Source: a virus. Taken from it: a stretch of DNA of 34,582 bases. Under the pieces are notes generated by a model. The model saw only the letters and a program-made list of their open reading frames with translations, was not told the origin of the DNA and searched no databases. The DNA lies in IMG/VR virus record IMGVR_UViG_3300025120_014818, positions 1 through 34,582 of that record. The stretch is one strand, 5' to 3'. Made by a program: the position numbers and the translations under genes. This document shows, in pieces, positions 22,664 through 29,875 of the stretch (its first letter is position 1; each line of letters starts with the position of its first letter).

Positions 22664-23712
22664 TGAATTGGAAATCACTAGATCAAATTTATATTGAAAA
22701 TAGTGCTTTTAAAAAGGTACCTAATTTAAATAGACATGTTATAAACGAAGCAAATGTAGATGAAATAATTTCTATGATAAAAGAGCTTGACAAACAAGGT
22801 CTTTTTACTGATACTAATGATTTAGATAAAGTAAAAGCATTTTTAAGTAAAAAGCCTTTCAGTAAAAAGGTTAAAGAATATCTTACTAATAAAAATTTAA
22901 ATGAAAAAACTATAGGACAAGGTGATATAAGAGAAATTATTATTGATGTATTATCAGAATTTGGAGATATAGCTAATTATGCTGAATATATTAATAATCC
23001 TGCTGATTTAAAATCGATAGGTATGCAAGGTAGACTATCAGATAATATAAGTAATGTTTCTGGACTAAAAAAAGAAACAGCTGAAAGATTAGTAAATTTA
23101 ATAGGATCAGAAAGTGGTAGAGGGGTAGGAAGAGGAGAAATAGCATTAGCTACTATATTTGACGATGTAAAAATGAGTCTATCTAAAGGGGATTTAGATT
23201 GGGATGGTAGATATTTAGAAGTTAAAGGATCTGCTGCTAGATGTGGTAAGAGAGATAGAGCTTCAACTAATTTTACAAGAACTAATCTTGGTAAATTAAC
23301 TCAAAAATATAATATTGATACAAGAGCAGCTAAAGAAAGGTTGGATATTATTACATCAACGTTATCTGATCAAGAAGGATTAGATAGAAATGTATTATTC
23401 GATGCTTTGAATGATTTTGTAAGTACTGAATATCCACATTCAACTTATAAATTACCGCAAGATATTAATTTATCTAGTCCAATTGAAGTAAGAAATGAAT
23501 TAACGAAAATTTATATTACAAATTATGCGGAAGATGAAGGAGTTGAATATTTTATTTTTATTAACACTGATACCAGAGAACCAAAAAATATAGGTAGTTA
23601 TATAATTTTTACTAAACAACAAATACCGGATCTTATTGATCAAAATAGAATAGGAGCTGATACAATTAAGTTTACTAATTTAGATCCATCATTGAGAAAC
23701 GTTAGAGTATGA
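22663..23712 (+). CDS. PD-(D/E)XK-like nuclease, late expressed
   Basis: A 349-residue protein whose central part fits a PD-(D/E)XK nuclease core: GRGE with Glu159 on the preceding helix, then GDLDWDGRYLEVKGS with Asp177, Glu186 and Lys188 (D-x8-E-x-K). Basic residues follow (RCGKRDR). Residues 27-30 (INE then A) after a 26-residue leader fit the T4 gp21-type cleavage rule. It is translationally coupled to its neighbours on both sides, next to the ligase-like/nucleotidylyltransferase gene. A virion-packaged or late-acting DNA nuclease is a plausible inference; the substrate is unknown. Confidence 0.7.
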   Translation: MNWKSLDQIYIENSAFKKVPNLNRHVINEANVDEIISMIKELDKQGLFTDTNDLDKVKAFLSKKPFSKKVKEYLTNKNLNEKTIGQGDIREIIIDVLSEFGDIANYAEYINNPADLKSIGMQGRLSDNISNVSGLKKETAERLVNLIGSESGRGVGRGEIALATIFDDVKMSLSKGDLDWDGRYLEVKGSAARCGKRDRASTNFTRTNLGKLTQKYNIDTRAAKERLDIITSTLSDQEGLDRNVLFDALNDFVSTEYPHSTYKLPQDINLSSPIEVRNELTKIYITNYAEDEGVEYFIFINTDTREPKNIGSYIIFTKQQIPDLIDQNRIGADTIKFTNLDPSLRNVRV

Positions 23713-25496
23713 AATCATTTAAACAATTTATAATAAATGAAGGTGGAGCTGCAGGTCATATGGCACATCCTTTTGATCTTGAAAGTATACAAAAAGGTAA
23801 TGATTTAATTGAATTTTTTAATCGAATAATAAGTTCTATTACATCGTCCGCACCATCTTTAAAAATTGATGGTGTGAATGCGAGTTTTAGGTTAATTGAT
23901 ACATCTGATGGTAAGCAATTTGCTTTAGATAGAGGTTCAATGAAACCTCTTGATGTTGAAGGTATAACTGTTGATAAACTTTTAGCTAGATTCGGTCAAG
24001 GGCATGGTATGGTTAATGCAGGGTCTAAGTTGCTGACTATAATGAATGAAGCATTACCCTCTATTACACCGGAATTAAAAAAATTAGGCATGTATGATAA
24101 TCCAAATAGATTTTTTAATACAGAATTTGTTGAAGGTCAGACTAATGTTTTACAATATGATACAGATTTTTTAGCAATTCATGGTATTAATGAATTTTAT
24201 CAAGCTACACCTAGACGTAGAGCTAGTAAAGAGATAGATTATGATGAAAAAGCTTTAGTTAGTTTAATAAACAAATTGAATAAATTTTCAAAACAATATA
24301 ATTTTAAAGTTTACGGGTCAGTACCAGTTAAAAAAACAAAAAACCCTAACTATGCTAATGTGTTAAATAAAAATTTTAACGTTATTATAAAGAATGAAAA
24401 AATATCTAAAAGATTAAAAGAGTTTTTAACTGACGCTATAAATCCATTCAGTGAAAAAATTACTCTACAAGACGGTAAACAAGTAGGTGCCTTATCAAAA
24501 TACGTTTATTTGCAAATTTTAAATGGTGTACCAGTAGATACATTTGTTAAAAATGAAAATGATTATCAAAAAGCTATTGACGGTGCGGTAATTTACCATG
24601 CTACTAGATTATTAGGTGATGAATTACTAACAACATTAACTTCTGATATGGGTGATGTTAAATATCATGAAGGTATAGTAGTAAGAGATAAGAGAGTTAG
24701 TAATAGACCAGTAAAAATTACTGGAGAATTTATTGTAAGCGGTATGGAATCACAGTTTAGAAAAGAAGATAATGAAATTGCACCATATTATGGTAATTAT
24801 ATTAATAATCCTCCGGTTTTTAATCAAGGGGAAGGTACGAGACTTAGATCATCAGTGAATACATTCGGGGAAATGTATGAATATTTAACAGAATTTGATT
24901 CAGTTAATAATTTTAAAACTGTAGTAATTTATCCAGGTAGATTTCACCCGTTTCATAGAGGACATGCTGCAGTTTATAATAAAATTAAAGAAAAATTTCC
25001 ATATGCTGATGTTTTTATAACAACCACTGATAAAACCGGTGATAAATCACCATTTTCATTTGATGAAAAACTAGAAATGATGAAAAGTGCTGGTATAGAT
25101 GAAAATTCAGTAAAAAAAGTTAAAAACCCTTATCTTGCACAAGAAATTACAAGTTTATATAATTCAGACAATACAAAAATAATATTTGTGGTATCTGAGA
25201 AGGATATGGACGGTGATACAGCAAGATTTAACTTTAAACCTAAAAAAGACGGTTCACCATCATATTTTCAACCATTGGAAAGTGTTGGAGATAGTGAATA
25301 TTTAGGTAAACATGGTTATATAGATACATTACCTACAATAGATTTTAAAATTCTAGATAAAGAGGTAAGAAGTGCATCAGAAATAAGAAATTTATTTAAA
25401 AATTCTGATAGTAAACAACGGAAAAATTTAATTCAAGATCTATATGGTAGTATGGATAATAAAATTTACAATATTTTTAATAATAAATTAATTTAA
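23709..25496 (+). CDS. ligase-like covalent nucleotidyltransferase fused to HxGH nucleotidylyltransferase
   Basis: A 595-residue two-domain protein. The N-terminal part has motifs of the ATP-dependent ligase/capping superfamily: KIDG at 52-55 (adenylated Lys), TEFVEG at 138-143, EGIVVRD at 321-327 and VKITGEF at 335-341. The C-terminal part is a nucleotidylyltransferase with VVIYPGRFHPFHRGH (HRGH at 416-419) and SASEIR at 555-560, the ISxxxxR equivalent, as in NMN adenylyltransferase. The N-terminus MKSFKQFIINE-G closely resembles the T4 internal-protein targeting signal MKTYQEFIAE-A. Similar proteins occur in T4-like marine phages, often labelled only as nucleotidyltransferase. Substrates are unknown: RNA or DNA repair and NAD metabolism are both possible. 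Confidence 0.78.
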   Translation: MKSFKQFIINEGGAAGHMAHPFDLESIQKGNDLIEFFNRIISSITSSAPSLKIDGVNASFRLIDTSDGKQFALDRGSMKPLDVEGITVDKLLARFGQGHGMVNAGSKLLTIMNEALPSITPELKKLGMYDNPNRFFNTEFVEGQTNVLQYDTDFLAIHGINEFYQATPRRRASKEIDYDEKALVSLINKLNKFSKQYNFKVYGSVPVKKTKNPNYANVLNKNFNVIIKNEKISKRLKEFLTDAINPFSEKITLQDGKQVGALSKYVYLQILNGVPVDTFVKNENDYQKAIDGAVIYHATRLLGDELLTTLTSDMGDVKYHEGIVVRDKRVSNRPVKITGEFIVSGMESQFRKEDNEIAPYYGNYINNPPVFNQGEGTRLRSSVNTFGEMYEYLTEFDSVNNFKTVVIYPGRFHPFHRGHAAVYNKIKEKFPYADVFITTTDKTGDKSPFSFDEKLEMMKSAGIDENSVKKVKNPYLAQEITSLYNSDNTKIIFVVSEKDMDGDTARFNFKPKKDGSPSYFQPLESVGDSEYLGKHGYIDTLPTIDFKILDKEVRSASEIRNLFKNSDSKQRKNLIQDLYGSMDNKIYNIFNNKLI

Positions 25497-25501
25497 TTTA
25501 A

Positions 25502-26038
25502 TTATTCAAATCCAAGTTTTTTAGCAGCAGGATTATCATCTAAATCATCTATTTCTAAATCATCTGGTTTTACAAAAGCATCTTCTTTATCTTCCTCTTG
25601 TTCAGATCTTTTTATATTATCTTCATAATCAAGATAATGAAAGACTGATGATAGGTAATCAGATGCTTTTGTAATTTTACTTGCTACCCACCCTTCTATA
25701 TTGTCTTTTTTACCTATATGATCAAATAATTTTGCAGCATATTCGTTAGCTTTAAGTAGTTCAGCTCTTGCCATATCTATTTCACCATCATAATCAACAT
25801 CTTCATCGGTATTATCATGGCATCTGCAATCACTATCACAACCGCAACCGTGATTATCAGGTTCTCCAGCTTGAATATATATTGTTTCATCTTCTACCGG
25901 TGGTTCAACTTTTTTTCTTAATGGTTTAGTTTCACCTATTGAAGTAATACGTACCATAGTAGGTACGTTATGACCTAAACCAATATTTTCATTTATTTTA
26001 GTATAATTTTCATAAATTAAATTAGAATCTTTATCCAT
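25502..26038 (-). CDS. late protein with DKDSxLIYE N-terminus and Cys/His cluster
   Basis: A 178-residue acidic protein. The N-terminus MDKDSNLIYENY nearly equals that of the 13350 gene product. A dense Cys/His patch (NHGCGCDSDCRCHD, about 82-95) could bind metal. The stretch YDGEIDMARAELLKANEYAAKLF, followed by IEGWVASKITKASDYLSSVFHYLDYE, matches a helical motif I recall from several T4-like marine phage proteins. The C-terminus is acidic. It is the only minus-strand gene in this late region, with a late box upstream, back to back with the promoter of the 26063 gene. Probably virion-associated; exact role unknown. Confidence 0.75.
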   Translation of the reverse strand: MDKDSNLIYENYTKINENIGLGHNVPTMVRITSIGETKPLRKKVEPPVEDETIYIQAGEPDNHGCGCDSDCRCHDNTDEDVDYDGEIDMARAELLKANEYAAKLFDHIGKKDNIEGWVASKITKASDYLSSVFHYLDYEDNIKRSEQEEDKEDAFVKPDDLEIDDLDDNPAAKKLGFE

Positions 26039-26052
26039 ATTAATTATTTATT
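26039..26052 (-). promoter_or_regulatory. minus-strand late promoter of the 26038 gene
   Basis: On the minus strand AATAAATA (26045-26052), then six bases, then the ATG at 26038. It overlaps the opposing late box at 26050-26057, so both divergent promoters share one 24-base gap. Confidence 0.58.
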
Positions 26053-26062
26053 AAATATTATT
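26050..26062 (+). promoter_or_regulatory. T4-type late promoter
   Basis: ATTAAATA at 26050-26057, five bases (TTATT), then ATG at 26063. Confidence 0.65.
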
Positions 26063-26401
26063 ATGACATTTGATAATATTGTAAGTAAATTGCTTAATGA
26101 ATATGGTTCTGTAATATCTTCATCTGAAGATGCTGAATATAGGGGTAGAAAAGTATCTTTAAATAAACCTACTAGAGGTGATGTAAAAAAATTTAAAGTA
26201 TATGTTAAAGACCCTAAATCTGGTAATGTGAGAAAAGTTAATTTTGGACATGGAGGTACTTCAGCTAAAAGGCGTGGTGAAAAAACAATGAAAATCCGTA
26301 AAAGTAACCCTAAAGCCCGTAAATCTTTTAGAGCTCGTCATAATTGTGATAACCCTGGACCTAAAACTAAAGCAAGATATTGGTCATGTCGCAAGTGGTA
26401 A
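26063..26401 (+). CDS. small basic late protein with conserved Cys/Arg C-terminus
   Basis: A 112-residue basic protein. After an amphipathic N-terminus (MTFDNIVSKLLNEYGS) and an EDAE segment, it has KKFKVYVKDPKSGNVRKVNFGHGG and ends ARHNCDNPGPKTKARYWSCRKW. I recall this C-terminal block (RKSFRARHNC, PGPKTKARYWSC) from many T4-like marine phage proteins. Two Cys and many Arg/Lys suggest nucleic-acid contact. It is the first of four consecutive small basic genes under late promoters. The function of the block is not known to me. Confidence 0.78.
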   Translation: MTFDNIVSKLLNEYGSVISSSEDAEYRGRKVSLNKPTRGDVKKFKVYVKDPKSGNVRKVNFGHGGTSAKRRGEKTMKIRKSNPKARKSFRARHNCDNPGPKTKARYWSCRKW

Positions 26402-26402
26402 C

Positions 26403-26415
26403 ATTAAATAATAAT
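26403..26415 (+). promoter_or_regulatory. T4-type late promoter
   Basis: ATTAAATA at 26403-26410, five bases (ATAAT), then ATG at 26416. This fixes the start of the downstream gene at 26416 rather than the upstream in-frame ATG at 26380. Confidence 0.7.
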
Positions 26416-26748
26416 ATGATAGAATCTTTTAAATTTTTTACCGAATCATCTAATAAGGCTATTGAAGATCTTAAAAAAATGATTCAAAACCCAGATCCAG
26501 AAAGAGTTAAAATGTATGGTGGTACTAGCTATGTAGATATGCTTCAACTTAAGTTAAATAGAATGCTTAAAGTTGAAGCATTAAAAGATCATTTAAGAAA
26601 ATCTAAAATGAGCGGTTATTATAAACATGAGGATGCTGAAGATCGTTGTAAGAGAAAAGCTGATAGCGTATATGGTAAAAAAACTTCAGCATATAAATCC
26701 GGTGCAATAGTAAGATGTCGTAAAGGTAAAATCTGGAAGAAAAAATGA
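26416..26748 (+). CDS. small basic late protein with KSGAIVRCRKGKIWK tail
   Basis: A 110-residue protein from the ATG at 26416 (MIESFKFFTESS). An in-frame ATG at 26380 would start inside the previous gene and upstream of the late box, so I reject it. The N-terminus resembles a capsid-targeting segment, with FTE-S as a relaxed cleavage site. The middle is helical (YVDMLQLKLNRMLKVEALKD). The C-terminus has EDAEDRCKRKA and KSGAIVRCRKGKIWKKK, a basic Cys-containing tail I recall from other T4-like phages. It overlaps the next gene by four bases. Probably packaged with DNA; inference. Confidence 0.75.
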   Translation: MIESFKFFTESSNKAIEDLKKMIQNPDPERVKMYGGTSYVDMLQLKLNRMLKVEALKDHLRKSKMSGYYKHEDAEDRCKRKADSVYGKKTSAYKSGAIVRCRKGKIWKKK

Positions 26749-26903
26749 ATAAATTTGATACAATTTTAGAAGGTCTTTGGGCTAATATTAATAAAAAGAA
26801 AAAATCTGGTCGTAAATCTGCTAAAAAAGGTAGTAAAGCATATAAAGCTGCTAAAAAAGCTGGTGATAAGTTACATGCATCTAAAGAAGCAAAAGGAATG
26901 TAA
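26745..26903 (+). CDS. tiny Lys/Ala-rich histone-like late protein (52 aa)
   Basis: An uninterrupted frame from ATG 26745 to TAA 26903 encodes 52 residues. It is joined to its neighbours by ATGA and TAATG overlaps, which strongly supports it as real. The N-terminus MNKFDTILE-G fits the strict gp21-type cleavage rule (I-x-E before G). The rest is a Lys/Ala/Gly-rich string (such as KKGSKAYKAAKKAGDK) like histone H1 tails, so DNA condensation in the head is the natural guess. Confidence 0.75.
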   Translation: MNKFDTILEGLWANINKKKKSGRKSAKKGSKAYKAAKKAGDKLHASKEAKGM

Positions 26904-27178
26904 TGAATTTCAATGAACTATATGAATTTTATGTTAATGAAGCTAGTGATAATCTACATCAATGGTTTAAACGTGGAGGTAAAGATCCTAAAACAGGTAA
27001 AAAATTTAGTGGGTGGATAAATTGTAAGACTGGGGGACCTTGCGGTCGTAAAAGTAAAAAATCTGGCGGTAGTTACCCAGCTTGTAGACCAACTAAAGCA
27101 GCATGTAAAAAAATAAAAGGTAAAATGTATAAGAAAAAAAGTTCAAAACGCATTAATTGGAAGAAAAATAAAAAATAA
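26903..27178 (+). CDS. small basic Cys-rich late protein, DUF5872-like
   Basis: A 91-residue protein. The N-terminus MNFNELYEFYVNE-A looks like a capsid-targeting signal with a relaxed cleavage site. The body has LHQWFKRGGKDPKTGKKF, then GWINCKTGGPCGRK and YPACRPTKAACKK: four cysteines in a pattern typical of the DUF5872-type proteins, perhaps a metal or disulfide knot. The C-terminus is Lys-rich. It shares one base with the preceding stop. Basic charge and position suggest an internal DNA-binding virion protein. Confidence 0.78.
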   Translation: MNFNELYEFYVNEASDNLHQWFKRGGKDPKTGKKFSGWINCKTGGPCGRKSKKSGGSYPACRPTKAACKKIKGKMYKKKSSKRINWKKNKK

Positions 27179-27190
27179 TTAAATAATCAT
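27178..27190 (+). promoter_or_regulatory. T4-type late promoter
   Basis: ATTAAATA at 27178-27185, five bases (ATCAT), then ATG at 27191. Confidence 0.68.
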
Positions 27191-27895
27191 ATGGCAATTA
27201 CTGATACAACAGCTCCGAAAAATATACCATCTACTGGTGCATTAGGCATTGGTTCTACTGCAGGGGTAGATAGAAGTATAAATCTTGTTAGAAATATAAA
27301 ACGAACTACTACTGCAACATCAGAAGGAAGTATGGATAGATTAAGAAATTGGTTTAATGATTATGTAGGTACACCAGGAGGTTTTACAGCTCTATCAGGT
27401 AGTGAATCAATAGCATTAAGTCAGTGGAGAGGTGCTAGAATAACTGGATTTAGTGTACAAGCACGTAATGAAACATCTAATCCAGGTTATGATAATAATA
27501 ACGATGGTAGATTAACATGCCAAGGCTTTTTTGATGATAAAACATCTACTAAATTTAAATTAGTAAGAAGCAGTTATAATAGTACCAAAACTGCACAACA
27601 TGGAAATGCTATAACGTTTACCGGTATCGATGGAGATTCTTCTGGTGAAATGACTTTAACTATTACAAATTCATTAGATAATGAAGCTACTATGTTATTT
27701 AAACCGAAAAGAAGCGGTACATCTTATATGAAAAGTACCACTACAGTTGGTAGATTGAGCTCTAGTGATGGTGTTCAACAGTATAATTTTAGCAGTACTG
27801 CTGAAGGTGGTTTAAGTAATACTATGTATTTTACTTTTGGTTTACAAGCTATGAGTGCAGATAGAGTTTATGGAGCTGGTTACACATACCCATAA
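27191..27895 (+). CDS. putative virion structural protein, beta-rich
   Basis: A 234-residue protein poor in charge and rich in Ser, Thr and Gly, with alternating hydrophobic residues throughout, unlike its basic neighbours. The N-terminal MAITDTTAPKNIPSTGALG and the SLDNEATMLFKPKRSGTSY and TYPgenerally beta-type C-terminal region suggest a tail, neck or capsid-surface protein. It has a single Cys. It has its own late promoter and is followed by an inverted repeat and the promoter of the seven-gene operon. I do not recognise the family; it is a candidate target for modification by that operon. Confidence 0.7.
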   Translation: MAITDTTAPKNIPSTGALGIGSTAGVDRSINLVRNIKRTTTATSEGSMDRLRNWFNDYVGTPGGFTALSGSESIALSQWRGARITGFSVQARNETSNPGYDNNNDGRLTCQGFFDDKTSTKFKLVRSSYNSTKTAQHGNAITFTGIDGDSSGEMTLTITNSLDNEATMLFKPKRSGTSYMKSTTTVGRLSSSDGVQQYNFSSTAEGGLSNTMYFTFGLQAMSADRVYGAGYTYP

Positions 27896-27901
27896 ACATA
27901 A

Positions 27902-27922
27902 TTTGAATAGATAGGATTCAAA
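27902..27922 (+). repeat. perfect 7-bp inverted repeat just before the operon promoter
   Basis: TTTGAAT (27902-27908) and ATTCAAA (27916-27922) flank a 7-base loop. The hairpin ends one base before the late octamer and has no U-run, so it is not a standard terminator. It may be a 3'-end stabilising hairpin for the upstream message or an operator. Confidence 0.5.
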
Positions 27923-27935
27923 CATAAATATATCT
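27923..27935 (+). promoter_or_regulatory. T4-type late promoter of the seven-gene operon
   Basis: CATAAATA at 27923-27930 (one mismatch to TATAAATA), five bases (TATCT), then ATG at 27936. No further late box was seen until 33809, so it should drive all seven genes. Confidence 0.7.
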
Positions 27936-28826
27936 ATGAGTTACTTCATAGATGAGTTGAAAGACCAGTTAAGTAAATATATAGTTGAGTTAACAATTAA
28001 CGAACAACGTTATCTTTATACAACTAAAGAAGAATATATAGGCGTTACTTTAACTAAAAATAGTGTATATAACTATTATTCAAAAAAAGTGGAATTATTA
28101 AATTATAATGAAGTGTCTTCATGTGGATATAATGGCAATGATGAAACTAATAAAGATTTAGCTTTAAAAAGATTAGAGGAAATAAATGAAGATTTATCAG
28201 ATTGTAGTTATGAGTTTGAAACTGAAAAAAATATTAAAAAATTTTATTTTAATGAATATGTAGATAGAAAAGAATTTTTATTATGTAAATTTTTTGATTT
28301 TAGTATTGATTTGGTAAATTTAGCTGAAGATAAAATACCTAATGATAAGAAAAAATATGTTTTTGATGTTTTTAAAAAACATATTAATGAAAGTATAGAC
28401 ATAGCTTTAGAAGAGCTTAATGAATTTAAAAATGAAGTTGAAGATAATGATATTGAAGATATTGATTCAATAATAGAAATTTTTAATGATACAGCTAAAG
28501 AAATAAATTTTGAAGGTATAGAAACTTTTACCGATTTATTTAATTACTGGCCTCCTTTACTTTTACCTGCACCGAATATCATATATGATAATATGTCAAA
28601 TATTTCAACATTTAAACAATTTGTAGATACAAGTTTATATGAAATGAATCAAAATAATTCTAAAAATAATCCTGGTAAAAATGTTAAAACTATCGATGTT
28701 ATTAAAAATATAAATGAGAATGATAAATTCCATATTATAGATATGTTAGAAGACTATTCCCTTAAAAATAATAATAAAAATTTTATTTCAATGAATAAAG
28801 TAAAAGAATTATTCAACAAAAAATAA
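27936..28826 (+). CDS. hypothetical acidic protein, first gene of the radical SAM/glycan operon
   Basis: A 296-residue acidic, largely helical protein with no signal peptide. The most distinctive segment is FNYWPPLLLPAPNIIYD (about 203-219), a Pro-rich hydrophobic block in an otherwise polar protein. After it comes STFKQFVDTSLYEMNQ, which looks amphipathic. It is separated from the first radical SAM gene by two bases. I do not recognise it. As the operon leader it could be a substrate, a carrier or a scaffold for the enzymes that follow. Confidence 0.7.
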   Translation: MSYFIDELKDQLSKYIVELTINEQRYLYTTKEEYIGVTLTKNSVYNYYSKKVELLNYNEVSSCGYNGNDETNKDLALKRLEEINEDLSDCSYEFETEKNIKKFYFNEYVDRKEFLLCKFFDFSIDLVNLAEDKIPNDKKKYVFDVFKKHINESIDIALEELNEFKNEVEDNDIEDIDSIIEIFNDTAKEINFEGIETFTDLFNYWPPLLLPAPNIIYDNMSNISTFKQFVDTSLYEMNQNNSKNNPGKNVKTIDVIKNINENDKFHIIDMLEDYSLKNNNKNFISMNKVKELFNKK

Positions 28827-28828
28827 TC

Positions 28829-29875
28829 ATGGATATAAATTCAGTAAGTTTAGTTAATATTAAGAAAGATTATATAACTAAAAGAAACAATAGAGCTAAA
28901 TTAGATACAGGATTTCATTGTAACTATAAGTGTGAATTTTGTTATTATATAAATAACTTGCATCTTAAAACATCGTTTGAAGAAGTAAAAAGACGTATAG
29001 ATAGAATACACGGTTATGGTATAGCTCAGATTGATATGTCAGGTGGTGAAAGTTCTATCCATAAAGATTGGTTTAAAATTTTAGAATACTGTAAAGAAAG
29101 ATTTGAAAATGTAAGTTGTTTAAGTAACGGTTCAGTTTTTTCTAATGAAAAATTTTTAAAAAAATCAAAAGATCATGGACTAGATGAAATATTATTTAGC
29201 TTACATGGATATGATGAAAAAAGTCACGATGAAATTGTAGGTAAAAAAAGAGCTTGGGTTAAAATAAGAAAAGCAATAGATCTTTGCAAAAAGCATGATA
29301 TAAAAGTAAGAATTAACTGCACAGTTTATCAAAAGAATTATAAAAATTTAGTATCATATGCTAATATTATAAAAGAAATTAAACCTTTTGAAGTAAATTT
29401 TTTAACTTTAAATTATTGGGATGATAGTAAACAGTTTGAACCGATTGATGATTATAGAAAATTAACTGACAATATTAAAAAATGTATTGATTTAATAGTT
29501 AATGATACAAAATATATAAACGTTAGATATACACCTTATTGTTTTATGGAAGGTTACGAAAAATATGTTTGTAATCAGTTTCAACATATATATGATATAT
29601 ATGATTGGAATAAAGAATTTTACGAACATGCTGGTGTAAACGAAACTATAGATATTTCAAAAAAATATAATCATAATGAAAAAATTGATATGGCTTTTAA
29701 AGCAGCTGGTAAGGATAGAATACAGGATTATAAAAAACCTCTTAAGTGTTTTAAATGTAAATTTTTTTATATATGCGATGGTATTGAAAAGCCATTAAAC
29801 ATGGATGTTTACCCAGTAAAGGGTAAGAAAATTACTGAAGTAAATCATTTCAGAAAAGATTTCTATGAAAAATAA
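28829..29875 (+). CDS. radical SAM enzyme with auxiliary Cys cluster
   Basis: A 348-residue radical SAM protein. The cluster-binding CNYKCEFC has Cys31, Cys35 and Cys38 (CX3CX2C), and SGGESS at 71-76 is the SAM-binding GGE motif. The core is TIM-barrel-like (LSNGS, then DEILFSLHGYDEKSHDEI). A C-terminal CFKCKFFYICDG, with Cys307, 310 and 316, plus Cys residues in the YCFMEGYEKYVC stretch, suggests an auxiliary Fe-S cluster of the SPASM/twitch type, often found in enzymes acting on peptides or sugars. It overlaps the next gene by 11 bases. Not QueE: too long and with the wrong C-terminal region. Confidence 0.86.
   Translation: MDINSVSLVNIKKDYITKRNNRAKLDTGFHCNYKCEFCYYINNLHLKTSFEEVKRRIDRIHGYGIAQIDMSGGESSIHKDWFKILEYCKERFENVSCLSNGSVFSNEKFLKKSKDHGLDEILFSLHGYDEKSHDEIVGKKRAWVKIRKAIDLCKKHDIKVRINCTVYQKNYKNLVSYANIIKEIKPFEVNFLTLNYWDDSKQFEPIDDYRKLTDNIKKCIDLIVNDTKYINVRYTPYCFMEGYEKYVCNQFQHIYDIYDWNKEFYEHAGVNETIDISKKYNHNEKIDMAFKAAGKDRIQDYKKPLKCFKCKFFYICDGIEKPLNMDVYPVKGKKITEVNHFRKDFYEK

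Noticed and set aside
26380-26415. Upstream in-frame ATG extending the 26416 gene
   Set aside because: The extension lies in the previous coding sequence and across the late promoter; ATG 26416 is at the standard five-base distance.
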